Source: Paenarthrobacter aurescens TC1
GTDB lineage: Bacteria; Actinomycetota; Actinomycetes; Actinomycetales; Micrococcaceae
Reading direction: 5' to 3'
NCBI GenBank assembly: GCA_000014925.1
Contig: CP000474.1
Location: forward strand, 558,001 to 622,000
DNA length: 64,000 nucleotides
Shown: piece after piece, positions 23,800-33,730 of the stretch
How positions within the stretch are numbered: the first letter of the stretch is position 1
How the letters are laid out: every line of letters starts with the position of its first letter
Program-made: the position numbers and the translations under genes
Notes under the pieces: model-generated
What the model saw: the letters and a program-made list of their open reading frames with translations, nothing else
What the model was told of the DNA's origin: nothing
Database searches by the model: none

Positions 23800-24696
23800 A
23801 TGGAAGAACTGATCACCGGCCCCTTGGAAAAGTTGTTCGAAGGCACCGTGTGGGCGGAGGGCCCTGTTTGGGTTCCGCAGTCACAGACCGTTCGCTGGAG
23901 CGACATCCCCAATAACAGGATCCTCGAGTTCACGCCCGCCACCGGCGCGACCAGCGAGTATGCCACCGGCGTCGAATACACCAACGGGCGCACGCTGGAC
24001 CGCGACGGTAGCGTGGTGCAGTGCAGCCACGGCCGCAGGCGCGTTGAGCGGGACCACGACGGCGTGGTGACGCCGATCGTTGAAGCGTTCGGTGAGCATC
24101 GGCTCAACTCGCCCAACGATGTTGTGGTGGCCGGGGATGGCACGGTCTGGTTTACCGATCCTCCCTACGGAATCCTGCCGGGAACGGTGGAAGGACATGA
24201 GGGCGAACAGGAGTACGGCGGCTGCTACGTGTTCCGCTTCGACCCGGAAACGCAGGAACTGACTCCGGTGGTCACGGATTTGGTCCACCCTAATGGCCTT
24301 GCGTTTTCACCGGACGAATCCCTTCTGTACGTGGCTGACACGGCGGGCCGGGGCCACGGAGTGCCGTTCCGGATCGCTGCCTATCCGGTTGAGGCTGGAG
24401 GATGTGGACAGGGTTGGACGTTCGTTGAACTCGAGGACGACGCGGCTTCGGACGGGTTCCGGGTGGACGTGGAAGGCCGGGTGTGGACGTCCGCGGGATC
24501 GTCAGTGCGCGTGTATGCCCCCGATGGCAGCCTGCTGACCGCCGTCGAGATTCCGGAAAGGGTCTCCAATCTCTGCTTCGGCGGGGCTGATGGTCGGGAT
24601 CTCTACATCACTGCCACCACGTCCCTCTACCGGCTGCGGACCTCGACGCGGGATGCGGCCCAAAGGGACCTAGGCCCGGGCACCCCGGCCCTATAA
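23800..24696 (+). CDS. SMP-30/gluconolactonase-family hydrolase
   Basis: 298 aa from ATG 23800, 10 nt after the exporter stop; upstream extension is rejected because family similarity starts at EGTVWAEGPVW. The metal ligands of the six-bladed propeller are visible: Glu in EGPVW, Asn in LNSPNDVVV and Asp in LYVADTAG. Members open sugar lactones; some act on other lactones or esters. Its place behind an exporter suggests inactivation or processing of a related compound, which is inference. Confidence 0.87.
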   Translation: MEELITGPLEKLFEGTVWAEGPVWVPQSQTVRWSDIPNNRILEFTPATGATSEYATGVEYTNGRTLDRDGSVVQCSHGRRRVERDHDGVVTPIVEAFGEHRLNSPNDVVVAGDGTVWFTDPPYGILPGTVEGHEGEQEYGGCYVFRFDPETQELTPVVTDLVHPNGLAFSPDESLLYVADTAGRGHGVPFRIAAYPVEAGGCGQGWTFVELEDDAASDGFRVDVEGRVWTSAGSSVRVYAPDGSLLTAVEIPERVSNLCFGGADGRDLYITATTSLYRLRTSTRDAAQRDLGPGTPAL

Positions 24697-24736
24697 CCTT
24701 GACTCAGCACCACGCACTGCGATCGAGGGAGTGAAC

Positions 24737-24970
24737 GTGTCAGGCAGCAACCCCGACCCATACGAAGACAAGATCACTGGCCTGGAGCCGGGCGGAGGAG
24801 TGCCGCCAGGGGAGACCCCTCCTGGCGAAGCCTCCACCGCCGGTCCCCAAGGCCACGACGAGGGCGGCCCCAGGAAGGGCACTCAGGTTTTCTGGTTGGC
24901 TGCCATCGGTGCCGGCGTGCTGCTCACGCTGCTGTTCTTCATCGGCTACATCGTGGGATTCTTCGACTAG
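24737..24970 (+). CDS. Small DUF6480 membrane protein
   Basis: 77 aa from GTG 24737, chosen because GAGGGA lies six bases upstream (GTG 24731 would be too close). NPDPYEDKITGLEPGGGVPPGETPPGE is the conserved DUF6480 N-terminus, and the last 25 residues form one membrane helix (VFWLAAIGAGVLLTLLFFIG). Often stress-linked in actinobacteria; function unknown. Confidence 0.85.
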   Translation: MSGSNPDPYEDKITGLEPGGGVPPGETPPGEASTAGPQGHDEGGPRKGTQVFWLAAIGAGVLLTLLFFIGYIVGFFD

Positions 24971-24979
24971 ATCTCCCTT

Positions 24980-26728
24980 TTACTCGACGAGCTTCCCAGC
25001 GACGGAGTCGTCCGCGTTGGCCTGGGCCAGGGCTCGGAAGGAATCCGGAGCGGGCGGCAGGCTTTCGAAGCTGACGCCTTCATCTGTTGACCAGACAAAG
25101 TTCCCCTGCAGCGAGGGATCTGCCGTCGGGAAGTCAGCACGGTTGTGGGCGCCGCGGGTTTCGCGGCGTTCAAGGGCGCACTCAAGGGTGGCTCGTGCTG
25201 CCAGCAGGGAGCCGAGAAGGTCGTAGGCGTGGGCCAGGTCGTCGAACCCTGCGATGTCCGGGTGGGCGGTAACGAGCTGGGCGCGTTCCTCCAAAGCGGT
25301 CAGCTTAGCGAGTCCTTGCTCCAGTCCCTGTTCGGTGCGCACCACCCCGGCGTGTTCGGTCATGAGGTTGCGTAGTTCGCGCTGCAGCCGCCGTGCCGAC
25401 TCTGTTCCGCGGTCACTGAGCAGTGACTGCATTTCCCCGCGGGCTATTCCCACAGCGGCGGGATCCCGGACGATATGGGTACGCGAATGGACGTAGTCGG
25501 CCACATGCTCGCCGGTAATACGTCCGTAGACGAGGAGCTCAATCAGTGAATTGCCGCCGAGGCGGTTGGCGCCGTGCAGCCCGGAGGATGCCTCGCCGAT
25601 TGCGTAGAGGCCGTTCACTCCCGTTCCGTGGTCCTCCGGTGCAACCCAGACCCCGCCCATCGAGTAATGAGCGGTGGGCGCAATTTCGATTTTGGTGGTG
25701 GTGATGTCCAGCATCTGCAGGTCGATCATGGTGCGGTAGACCCGTGGCAGCTTTTCCATGATGGTTTCCCGTGGCAGGTGGGAGACGTCCAGGTAAACGC
25801 CGCCCTTCTCGGTCCCGCGACCTTCGGCGACCTCGGTGAATGCGGCCAGCGCAACCCGGTCACGGGTGGAAAGTTCCATGCGTTCGGGGTCGTAGCGTTC
25901 CATGAAGCGCTCACCGAGGCCGTTGGTGAGGATGCCTCCTTCTCCGCGCGCTGCCTCGGAGACCAACGTACCGGCCGCGTCGTCGGGCTCCAACAGGCCG
26001 GAAGGGTGGAACTGAACCAGCTCGGCGTCGCGGATCCGCGCTCCGGCCAGGGCGGCCAGCCGGAAGGAGTCCCCGGTGTTCTCATCGCGCCGGGACGATG
26101 TGTGCCGCCAGATGCGGGTATGTCCGCCTGCGGCCAGGATCACCGCATCGGCGTGGATCTGCACGGGGGTGCCGTCCACGATGTCGAATCCATATGCGCC
26201 GAAGACGGTGCCGTCAGCGACGAGCAACCGTGTGATGTAGACGGTGTCGATGATTGGCACGTTCAACTCTGCGGCCCGGCGCATCAGCGTGCGCTGGATC
26301 TCCAAGCCGGTGTAGTCCCCTGCGTAGGCGGTGCGGCGATATTTGTGGGCGCCGAAGAAGCGCTGTGAGATGCGGCCATCCTCCTCCCGGGCGAACGGCA
26401 TGCCCCACTGTTCAAGGTCCTCGATACCGCGGGCCGCGTTGCGGGCTACTGTCTCGACGATGGACGGGTCGGCCAGGAAATAGGACTCCCGCAAGGTGTC
26501 GGCGGCGTGCTGTTGCCAGCTGTCCTCGGGATCCATCGTGCCCAAAGCAGCGTTGATGCCACCGGCGGCCAGGCTCGTGTGGGCGTCATGCTTGCGACGC
26601 TTACCCACGGCCAGCACCTGCACCCCCTGTTGGGCGAGTTCAATTGACGCGCGCAGGCCGGCGCCGCCAGTGCCGATGACCAGCACGGAGGTAGACATAA
26701 GGCGTTCTGGAATGGTGTTGAGGTTCAT
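24980..26728 (-). CDS. FAD-dependent fumarate reductase/aspartate oxidase-type flavoprotein
   Basis: 582 aa from ATG 26728 (ATG 26698 is possible). VLVIGTGGAGLRASIELA binds FAD, HTSLAAGGINAALG follows, AELVQFHPSGL and SEAARGEGGIL mark the active site, ELSTRDRVA carries the catalytic Arg, and PTAHYSMGGVWV and GANRLGGNSLIELLVYGR finish the FAD domain. It belongs with SdhA, FrdA and NadB. No iron-sulfur or membrane subunit and no nadA/nadC is adjacent, so its electron partner is unknown. A LysR gene is divergent. Confidence 0.87.
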   Translation of the reverse strand: MNLNTIPERLMSTSVLVIGTGGAGLRASIELAQQGVQVLAVGKRRKHDAHTSLAAGGINAALGTMDPEDSWQQHAADTLRESYFLADPSIVETVARNAARGIEDLEQWGMPFAREEDGRISQRFFGAHKYRRTAYAGDYTGLEIQRTLMRRAAELNVPIIDTVYITRLLVADGTVFGAYGFDIVDGTPVQIHADAVILAAGGHTRIWRHTSSRRDENTGDSFRLAALAGARIRDAELVQFHPSGLLEPDDAAGTLVSEAARGEGGILTNGLGERFMERYDPERMELSTRDRVALAAFTEVAEGRGTEKGGVYLDVSHLPRETIMEKLPRVYRTMIDLQMLDITTTKIEIAPTAHYSMGGVWVAPEDHGTGVNGLYAIGEASSGLHGANRLGGNSLIELLVYGRITGEHVADYVHSRTHIVRDPAAVGIARGEMQSLLSDRGTESARRLQRELRNLMTEHAGVVRTEQGLEQGLAKLTALEERAQLVTAHPDIAGFDDLAHAYDLLGSLLAARATLECALERRETRGAHNRADFPTADPSLQGNFVWSTDEGVSFESLPPAPDSFRALAQANADDSVAGKLVE

Positions 26729-26793
26729 GCTGTCAACGCTAGAAGGAGCCGCATCATGTATCCAATGAATTGTTCGAGTCAAGTTGATGCATT

Positions 26794-26799
26794 TATGCT
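26794..26799 (+). promoter_or_regulatory. Candidate -10 box of a leaderless LysR promoter
   Basis: TATGCT is followed by six bases (ATGACC) and then ATG 26806. This favours 26806 over ATG 26800 as the start, and no ribosome site is present for either. Confidence 0.45.
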
Positions 26800-26805
26800 A
26801 TGACC

Positions 26806-27741
26806 ATGAAGCTAGAGCAGTTACGCTCCTTCGAGGCGATCGCCCGAGTGGGCCATTTCACACGCGCGGCCGAGCAACTGTTTCTCGCGCAACCTTCTCT
26901 CAGCAGGCAGATCGCAGCTCTTGAGGCCGATCTTGGAATGGCTCTTTTCCACCGCGGACCGTCCGGGGCGACCCTGACGAACGCGGGGGAGCTCCTCCTG
27001 CCCATCGCCCGGCGCATGCTCGGTGACGCGCAGACGGCACGGGAGCAGATGAACGAGCTTGCAGGTTTGCGCCGGGGCCGCATCCGCCTGGGCGCCCCAC
27101 CTACCCTGTGCGTCTCACTGGTGGCTGACGTACTGGCCTCTTTCCGAAGCGCGCATCCCGGAGTGGAATTGCACATCACTGAAGGCGGCTCCCGTTTCCT
27201 GGTGGAAGCCCTCAATGAAAGCGCACTGGACCTGGCTCTGGTGGTCACCCGTGGAACGGACCCCGCCGTGCAGGGCACTGAACTGATTCCGTTGCTGACC
27301 GAGGAACTGGTGGTTGTCTCCGCTGCCGGATCGGCTTCGCCGGAAGAACTCACCCTGGAAGAGTTGGCGCGCATTCCGCAAGTGGCTTTCAACCGTAGCT
27401 ATGATCTGCGGATGGCCACCGAGGCTGCGTTCTCCGCCAGCGGCTTGGAACCTGTGATCGCCGTGGAAGGCGCCGAGATGGACGCCGTGCTGCGCTTCGT
27501 GGAAAGGGGACTGGGCGTGGCGGTGGTGCCGGCAATGGTCGTCATCGGCCGGCCCGGACTGCGCAGCGCCCGCCTGGTCAATCCCTCGCTGTCACGCACC
27601 GTCAACCTGGCCCGGCGCAACGACATTGGACCATCAGCAGCCGCAGCAGCAATGCAGGAGTTCATCTTCAGCACAGTGGATCGACTAGCGGCGCCCGGCA
27701 CCGACCTTGCACGGCTGGTCACGCCAACAGCACGTCACTGA
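26806..27741 (+). CDS. LysR-family regulator of the divergent flavoprotein gene
   Basis: 311 aa from ATG 26806 (ATG 26800 two codons earlier is possible). [40 protein letters not shown] is the winged helix, followed by a CynR/CbbR-like effector domain with [20 protein letters not shown]. It is divergent from the flavoprotein at 26728 with under 80 bases between them, the usual layout for a LysR regulator and its target. Ligand probably a dicarboxylate or amino acid, by inference from the neighbours. Confidence 0.92.
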   Translation: MKLEQLRSFEAIARVGHFTRAAEQLFLAQPSLSRQIAALEADLGMALFHRGPSGATLTNAGELLLPIARRMLGDAQTAREQMNELAGLRRGRIRLGAPPTLCVSLVADVLASFRSAHPGVELHITEGGSRFLVEALNESALDLALVVTRGTDPAVQGTELIPLLTEELVVVSAAGSASPEELTLEELARIPQVAFNRSYDLRMATEAAFSASGLEPVIAVEGAEMDAVLRFVERGLGVAVVPAMVVIGRPGLRSARLVNPSLSRTVNLARRNDIGPSAAAAAMQEFIFSTVDRLAAPGTDLARLVTPTARH

Positions 27742-27747
27742 CGGTCA

Positions 27748-28734
27748 TCAGATCAGGCCGAGATTCGCCACGGCGGCGCGCTCGTCGAAAAGCTCAGCGG
27801 CTGTAGCGTCCATCTTCCTGCGGCTGAAGTCGTTCACTTCCAGTCCTTCAACAATTTCCCAGTTTCCGCCTGAGGTAGTTACTGGGTATGAATACATGAG
27901 ACCTTCGGGCACCCCATATGATCCGTCGGATGCAACGGCCATCGAAACCCAATCGCCCTCGGGGGTGCCGAGCAGCCAGTCGCGGGCTGCGTCGATGGTT
28001 GCCGACGCTGCCGATGCCGCAGAGGACGCGCCCCGGGCCTCGATGATCGCTGCGCCTCGCCCGGCAACCGTGGGGATGAATTCGTTCTCTATCCAGTCCT
28101 GATCGTTCACCACCTCCGCCGCGTTTCTGCCGGCGACTTCTGCGTGGAAGATGTCCGGATACTGCGTTGCAGAATGATTCCCCCAGACGGTCATCTTGCG
28201 GATATCTCCGACCCTGGCGTGGGTTTTTGCAGCGAGCTGTCCTATGGCGCGGTTGTGATCCAGCCGGGTCAGGGCGCTGAATCGCGAGGCCGGGATGTCC
28301 GGGGCGTTGCTCATCGCAATCAAGGCGTTGGTGTTGGCCGGATTGCCCGTCACGCCAATACGGACGTCGTCGGCCGCGACCCGGTTCAGGGCCTTGCCTT
28401 GTGCCGTGAAAATAGCACCATTGGCGCTGAGAAGGTCGCCGCGCTCCATGCCCTTGGAACGCGGACGGGCGCCAACGAGTAAGGCAAGGGTGACGCCGTC
28501 GAAAATATGGTCGGCGTCGTCGCCGATTTCCACCGAGTCGAGCGCGGGAAACGCGCAGTCGTCGAGCTCCATGACAACACCCTCAAGTGCCTTCAACGCG
28601 GGCGTGATCTCCAGGAGCCGGAGTTGCACTGGAGTATCGCCACCGAACAGGGCACCGCTGGCGATCCGGAACAGGAGGCTATAGCCGATCTGGCCAGCCG
28701 CGCCGGTCACAGCGATCTTGATGGGACTGCTCAC
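27748..28734 (-). CDS. mdh: Malate dehydrogenase
   Basis: 328 aa, GTG 28734 with AAGGAG upstream. [21 protein letters not shown] binds [16 protein letters not shown] is the mobile loop with substrate Arg residues, [10 protein letters not shown] and LTRLDHNRA hold the Asn and Asp-linked Arg, and [11 protein letters not shown] carries the catalytic His. It interconverts malate and oxaloacetate in the citric acid cycle. Length is normal for the family. It converges on the LysR gene with six bases between. Confidence 0.97.
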   Translation of the reverse strand: MSSPIKIAVTGAAGQIGYSLLFRIASGALFGGDTPVQLRLLEITPALKALEGVVMELDDCAFPALDSVEIGDDADHIFDGVTLALLVGARPRSKGMERGDLLSANGAIFTAQGKALNRVAADDVRIGVTGNPANTNALIAMSNAPDIPASRFSALTRLDHNRAIGQLAAKTHARVGDIRKMTVWGNHSATQYPDIFHAEVAGRNAAEVVNDQDWIENEFIPTVAGRGAAIIEARGASSAASAASATIDAARDWLLGTPEGDWVSMAVASDGSYGVPEGLMYSYPVTTSGGNWEIVEGLEVNDFSRRKMDATAAELFDERAAVANLGLI

Positions 28735-29008
28735 GTGAGTTTCTCCTTATCGATGTGAGGTCGATGGGCTTTGCAAGCTGTATGTCATGGTGCCACAGAG
28801 CAGTGGGTCCCAGTACCGGCGGGTACAGCTTCATCATAATTTTCGATGTTGTTGCGCGGTTTTATTCGCTATGCAGATGCACTTTGGGCGCGTGAGAATG
28901 AATTAACCGTCACAGAAAAAGGGCCACAGCGCCCCTCATTCCAGCCGATGCTCCCAACGACGGGAGCCATCTATGCGCGCTGTGACCTTTCGCCAAATAG
29001 GAGATCAC

Positions 29009-30286
29009 ATGTCAATCCAAGAGGTTGAGGTCCTCGTCGTCGGCGCGGGCCAGGCCGGGGTAGCGATGAGCGAGCACCTGAGCGAGCGGGGAATTCCCCA
29101 CATCGTCCTGGAACGCCACCGTATCGCCGAGCGGTGGCGTTCCATGAGGTGGGATTCCCTGGTTGCCAACGGCCCCGCCTGGCACGACCGTTTCCCGGGC
29201 CTGGAATTCACCGACACCGAGCCCGGCTCGTTCCCCTCCAAGGAACAGGTCGCCGACTATTTCGTGGCGTACGCCCAGAAGATCGGGGCGCCCATCCGTT
29301 GCGGTGTTGAGGTGACTTCCGTGCGCAGGAACGTCGGTGCGCCGGGCTTCCATGTGCAAACGTCCGATGGCGAGTTCAACGCCCGCTACGTCGTAGCTGC
29401 CACCGGGCCGTTCCAGCGGCCGGTGATCCCCGCCGTCGTTCCCGAAACCGCCGGACTGATGCAAATGCACTCGAGCTCCTACCGCAACCCTGACCAGTTG
29501 CCGGAAGGTGCCGTGCTGGTGGTCGGGGCAGGGTCCTCGGGCGTGCAGATCGCCGCGGAAATCCAGCGTTCAGGCCGCCAGGTCTTCCTCTCAGTTGGGC
29601 CACATGACCGCCCGCCGCGGAACTACCGCGGCCGGGACTTCTGCTGGTGGCTCGGAGTGCTCGGCAAGTGGGACGCCTCCACTCCCGCTGCGGGCGCCGA
29701 ACATGTGACTATCGCAGTCAGCGGGGCGGACGGCGGCCACACGGTCGATTTCCGCGCGCTCGCAGAGAACGGGATCAAGCTCGTGGGACGGACCACGGCG
29801 TTCGATAACGGAACCATGCGTTTCGCGGATGACCTCCGTACCAACATCGCAAACGGCGACGCACACTACCTGGAGTTGCTCGACGAAGCCGACGCGTACG
29901 TTGAACGCAACGGCTTGGACCTCCCCGAAGAACCCGAGGCCCGCTTCCTGCGGCCCGATCCGGAGAGCCTTACCAACCCCATCCGCGAGCTCGATCTCGC
30001 AAGTGCCGGAATCACGTCCATCGTGTGGGCAACAGGCTTCGCAGTGGACTACAGCTGGCTGCAAGTGGACGCGTTTGATGACAAGGGAAAACCCCTCCAG
30101 CAACGCGGTGTGTCCACCGAACCCGGCGTCTATTTCCTGGGCTTGCCGTGGCAGTCACGCCGAGGCTCCAGCTTCATCTGGGGTGTCTGGCACGACGCCA
30201 AGTACGTTGCCGACCAGATCACCATCCAGCGGAGCTACCTGGTCCACAACGAACAGGACGCGCTGGTGGCGAGCGGCGCCGTCTGA
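29009..30286 (+). CDS. Flavin-containing monooxygenase-type oxidoreductase
   Basis: 425 aa from ATG 29009 with AGGAG six bases upstream. VLVVGAGQAGVAMSEHLSERG is the FAD-binding loop, VLVVGAGSSGVQIAAEIQRSG the NADPH-binding loop, with FPSKEQVADYFVAYA between and a late ATGFAVDY motif. It resembles bacterial FMO/CzcO-like proteins that oxidise amines, sulfides or ketones. No neighbour suggests the substrate. A perfect terminator follows. Confidence 0.87.
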   Translation: MSIQEVEVLVVGAGQAGVAMSEHLSERGIPHIVLERHRIAERWRSMRWDSLVANGPAWHDRFPGLEFTDTEPGSFPSKEQVADYFVAYAQKIGAPIRCGVEVTSVRRNVGAPGFHVQTSDGEFNARYVVAATGPFQRPVIPAVVPETAGLMQMHSSSYRNPDQLPEGAVLVVGAGSSGVQIAAEIQRSGRQVFLSVGPHDRPPRNYRGRDFCWWLGVLGKWDASTPAAGAEHVTIAVSGADGGHTVDFRALAENGIKLVGRTTAFDNGTMRFADDLRTNIANGDAHYLELLDEADAYVERNGLDLPEEPEARFLRPDPESLTNPIRELDLASAGITSIVWATGFAVDYSWLQVDAFDDKGKPLQQRGVSTEPGVYFLGLPWQSRRGSSFIWGVWHDAKYVADQITIQRSYLVHNEQDALVASGAV

Positions 30287-30305
30287 CTGGGGGGACAAGC
30301 ACAGT

Positions 30306-30338
30306 AAAGGGACCATGCCACATCGGCATGGTCCCTTT
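30306..30338 (+). terminator. Terminator of the monooxygenase gene
   Basis: AAAGGGACCATGCC pairs perfectly with GGCATGGTCCCTTT around loop ACATC, 19 bases after the stop. Confidence 0.88.
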
Positions 30339-30398
30339 GCCGTGTCCAACGCCGCGCTTTGCTGGCGCACGCCCGGCTTTGCTGACGCACGACAAAGG

Positions 30399-30438
30399 GG
30401 CCCGACGTCGGCACTCGCGTGAGTGCCGACGTCGGGCC
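30399..30438. terminator. Perfect 18-bp hairpin, likely terminator of aspA
   Basis: GGCCCGACGTCGGCACTC and GAGTGCCGACGTCGGGCC pair without mismatch around loop GCGT. It sits 17 bases beyond the aspA stop on the opposite strand. A second hairpin at 30306 serves the plus-strand gene, so each direction has its own. Confidence 0.85.
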
Positions 30439-30455
30439 TTGCGGGGTTGGTGACG

Positions 30456-31874
30456 TCAGCCGAGCCCTGCCAGCGACGTGGCCGAAAGAGCCGCCTCCAT
30501 TTTCTGCGAGTCAAGCAGCCCGCGCTCAATCACCAATTCGGCAATGCCCCGATGGGACGCGAGAGCCTCCTTGGCCAGTTCGGCTGCAGCGGCGTACCCG
30601 ATCAGTGGTGCCAAGCCGGTGACCACGCTGATCGATTCGACCATTCGTTGCTGCAGCAGCTGCGTATTCGCGGTGATGCCGTCCACGCAGTGCGTCCGGA
30701 GTTGGCGGCAGGCCACGGTGAGCCATGCGATCGACTCAAGCAAAGCGTCAGCAATGACCGGCTCGAAAGCATTGAGCTGGAGCTGCCCCGCCTCCACGGC
30801 CATGGTCACGGTCGCATCGGCGCCGATCACCCGGAAGGCAACCTGGTTGACCATTTCCGGGATGACCGGATTGACCTTCCCGGGCATGATGGAGGACCCG
30901 GCCTGCACTGCGGGCAACGAAATCTCCCCGAAGCCCGTCTGCGGACCCGAAGAGAGCAAGCGGAGGTCGTTGCAGATCTTGGAGAGCTTCACCGCTGCCC
31001 TCTTCAAGACACCGGACACGAGCATGAAGACGCCAGTATCACTGGTGGCCTCCACGAGGTTTGTCGCGGAGGTGAGCTGCATGCCGGTAATGGAACTGAG
31101 CTCACTGATCACAGCTTCCCGGTAGCCGGGGGAAGCGGTGATGCCGGTGCCGATGGCCGTGGCTCCAAGGTTGGACTCCCGCAAGTGGGGAAGGAGTTCA
31201 AGGAGCCGGTGGCCGTCTTCACGAAGGGTGTCGGCGAAGGCCCCGAACTCCTGTCCCATGGACATCGGAACAGCGTCCTGCAGTTGGGTGCGACCCACTT
31301 TGATGATGCCGGCGAACTCCGTTGCTTTGGCATCAAATGCTTGGATGAGCTGTGCGTGCTCCGCACAGAACGCCGAGATTTCCCGCTGCAGGGCAATCTT
31401 GATGGCCGTCGGATAGACATCGTTGGTGGATTGGCTGCGATTCACGTCATCAATGGGGTGCAATGCAGAGTAGTCGCCCTTACGTTGACCCATCAGCTCC
31501 AGCGCACGGTTGGCAATGACCTCGTTGGCGTTCATGTTGGTGCTGGTCCCGGCTCCGCCTTGGATGGTGTCCACCACAAACTGGTTATCCAAGAGGCCAT
31601 CCATGACTTCCAAGGAAGCCTTTTGGATGGCCGAGGATTTTTCCGGATCGAGCAGGCCCAAGCTTTCGTTTGCACGTGCTGCGGAGTATTTCACGGCCCC
31701 CAGGCTCCAGATGAGGGAACGCAGGGTGCCGATGGTTCGTCCGCTGACGGGGAAATTGTCCACCGCCCGTAGAGTACTGATGCCCCAGTAGGAAGCCTCG
31801 GGAACGTCAGCGTCCCCGAGGCTGTCATGCTCCCGCCGTGTTCCCGGGAGGGGAGAAGATGATTGTTGTGTCAT
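30456..31874 (-). CDS. aspA: Aspartate ammonia-lyase
   Basis: 472 aa from ATG 31874. The superfamily signature GSSIMPGKVNP is complete, with TIQGGAGTSTNMNANEVIANRA, HPIDDVNRSQSTNDVYPTA and VGRTQLQDAVPMSMGQEFG forming the active site. The two-residue pattern in the TNDVYPTA and GRTQLQDA segments fits aspartase more than fumarase C, though fumarase cannot be fully excluded. It would feed fumarate to the citric acid cycle; mdh and a fumarate-reductase-type flavoprotein are nearby. Confidence 0.92.
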   Translation of the reverse strand: MTQQSSSPLPGTRREHDSLGDADVPEASYWGISTLRAVDNFPVSGRTIGTLRSLIWSLGAVKYSAARANESLGLLDPEKSSAIQKASLEVMDGLLDNQFVVDTIQGGAGTSTNMNANEVIANRALELMGQRKGDYSALHPIDDVNRSQSTNDVYPTAIKIALQREISAFCAEHAQLIQAFDAKATEFAGIIKVGRTQLQDAVPMSMGQEFGAFADTLREDGHRLLELLPHLRESNLGATAIGTGITASPGYREAVISELSSITGMQLTSATNLVEATSDTGVFMLVSGVLKRAAVKLSKICNDLRLLSSGPQTGFGEISLPAVQAGSSIMPGKVNPVIPEMVNQVAFRVIGADATVTMAVEAGQLQLNAFEPVIADALLESIAWLTVACRQLRTHCVDGITANTQLLQQRMVESISVVTGLAPLIGYAAAAELAKEALASHRGIAELVIERGLLDSQKMEAALSATSLAGLG

Positions 31875-31911
31875 GGTCCTGTTCCTGGAAGTGCAGTCAT
31901 GGAATACCCGG

Positions 31912-33069
31912 CTACGTTGCCAGATAGTCCAGCGCCGTGAGTGCCAAGGCGGCTGCGCCGTCGTGAATGGCAAGGTTGGCTGCGTCACCGACGCAATGCG
32001 CGGCGAACTCGGGTTGGTGGTTTGCTGCCGGGAAGCAGCCGAGTCCTATATAGGGGTGGATGGCCGGCACCACTTGGGACACATTGCCCATGTCTGTTGA
32101 GGCCCGGTTCATGGTGGCTTGCTCCGGCGGTGCGTTGAAGTCACGGCCGAGAGTCTCCGCGTGCCGCACGTACAGCTCAAGTGCCCGCAGGTCCGTACGG
32201 AACTCCGAATAGGGCTCCGATTCCGCGGTAACCGACAACTCGCAGCCGGACGCCAAGGCCCCGGCCTCGAAGCACCGGTGAACGCGCTCCTCAAGCTCGC
32301 CCAACAGGGCAAGTGACTCGGCACGGACGTACCAGCGGCCTTCCGTTTTCTCAGGGATGGCGTTGGGGGCTTCGCCGCCCCGGGTCTGAATCCCATGGAC
32401 ACGGGTACCCGCCGGCAGTTGTTGGCGGAGGAGGCCCAACGCCACCTGGGCAACAATAAAGGCGTCGTTGGCATTGACTCCCTGATCGGGATAAGCAGCA
32501 GCATGAGCGGACTTGCCCCTGTACTCCACGTGGTTGTGGGCCACGGCGTACGGACGGGCTTCAGCGGAGTCCACAGGGCTGGGATGCGCCATCATGGCCA
32601 GATCCAAGCCCTGGAAGGCGCCTCTCTTGAGCAACTCGATTTTCCCCCCGCCGCCTTCCTCGGCGGGCGTCCCGTACAGTTCCACCGTCAGATCACGCTC
32701 GGCGGCGAACTGCGCCAAGGCCACAGCGGCACCGCACGAGATGGCCGTGATGATGTTGTGGCCACAGGCGTGGCCGAGACCTGGAAGTGCGTCGTACTCA
32801 GCCATGAGCCCAACGCGGCGGGAGCCCGTTCCGAAGACCGCACGGATCGCCGTGGGGAAGTCCAAGTACTCCCTTTCCACCTCAAAGCCATGGGCGGCCA
32901 GGTAGTCGGCGGTCCAGGCGGCGGCGCGATGTTCCTGCCAGCCCAGCTCCGGGTTGGCGTGCAGGGCCTCCGAGAGCCGAACCAGGGAAGGCTGCTGGGC
33001 GGTCACGGAACCCAGCACCCGGTCGCGTTGGACAGCCGGAGCCGAGGTGGTTGCCGGTTCAGCGCTCAT
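31912..33069 (-). CDS. M20-family amidohydrolase
   Basis: 385 aa from ATG 33069, which overlaps the DUF1028 stop by 11 bases. Metal-site motifs are VGLMAEYDALPGLGHACGHN and YGTPAEEGGGGK, then MMAHPSP, with an HAAAYPDQGVNANDAF dimerisation region. It is closest in pattern to M20D/AbgB-type amidohydrolases, which split N-acyl or N-aroyl amino acids. It is the third gene of a RidA-DUF1028-M20 operon, suggesting breakdown of an amide whose product forms reactive imines. Confidence 0.9.
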   Translation of the reverse strand: MSAEPATTSAPAVQRDRVLGSVTAQQPSLVRLSEALHANPELGWQEHRAAAWTADYLAAHGFEVEREYLDFPTAIRAVFGTGSRRVGLMAEYDALPGLGHACGHNIITAISCGAAVALAQFAAERDLTVELYGTPAEEGGGGKIELLKRGAFQGLDLAMMAHPSPVDSAEARPYAVAHNHVEYRGKSAHAAAYPDQGVNANDAFIVAQVALGLLRQQLPAGTRVHGIQTRGGEAPNAIPEKTEGRWYVRAESLALLGELEERVHRCFEAGALASGCELSVTAESEPYSEFRTDLRALELYVRHAETLGRDFNAPPEQATMNRASTDMGNVSQVVPAIHPYIGLGCFPAANHQPEFAAHCVGDAANLAIHDGAAALALTALDYLAT

Positions 33070-33730
33070 CGCCGGCCACCCCATAGCTGACGGAAGCGGC
33101 GGGGTCCAGGCCGCGGACCACGTAGTCCTGCCGCTGCGGAAGCCACACTTCCAGCAGTTCCCCCAGTTCAGCGATCGGATCCTCATGCCAGTCCACACGG
33201 AGGTCAGTGTCGCGCCAGCCGTGTCCGGACACCACCGAGATACCCGCTGAGCGCACAGGTCCGGCCTCGCCGCCTGCTGCCTCAGCGGCTCGCAGGGCAG
33301 CCATCAGGCGCACTTCCAGTTCGCCTTTGGCGCCTTCGAACGCGTCGCACAGGGCCTGGGCAACGCCCGGATGCGCCAGCATATTGCCGGCAGCCACGCT
33401 GTTCGCACCCCGTCCTTCGCCGAACAAGCCAAGGGTATGCGCGCCGCTGAACACGGCGGATCCACCCTTGGCGTCCAGAACCACCAGTTGCCGATAGTCC
33501 ACGGCGGGTGATTCCTGTACGACGGCGTCCATCGCCTCTTGCGCGGAATATCCGGCTTGCATTCGGTCCAGCAGCGCTGTTCCCAGTCGAGGATCGGTGA
33601 TGTTCTGGGAGCTGACGGCGCCGATTCCGTCACGCAGATGCGCACAGCGGGCTGCAACGGCGGGGGAGGACGAGGAGACCGCTATGCCTAATCTGCCGTG
33701 GCTGTCGGTTGCGGCAATACTGAACGTCAC
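33059..33730 (-). CDS. DUF1028 family protein
   Basis: 223 aa from GTG 33730; GTGA overlaps the RidA stop. TFSIAATDSHGRLGIAVSSSSPAVAARC, then GAVSSQNITDPRLG and AAGNMLAHPGVAQALCDAFE are typical of the DUF1028 Ntn-hydrolase-like group. Often found beside amidohydrolases and RidA, as here. Probably an amide or peptide hydrolase accessory; the reaction is unknown. Confidence 0.9.
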   Translation of the reverse strand: MTFSIAATDSHGRLGIAVSSSSPAVAARCAHLRDGIGAVSSQNITDPRLGTALLDRMQAGYSAQEAMDAVVQESPAVDYRQLVVLDAKGGSAVFSGAHTLGLFGEGRGANSVAAGNMLAHPGVAQALCDAFEGAKGELEVRLMAALRAAEAAGGEAGPVRSAGISVVSGHGWRDTDLRVDWHEDPIAELGELLEVWLPQRQDYVVRGLDPAASVSYGVAGDER

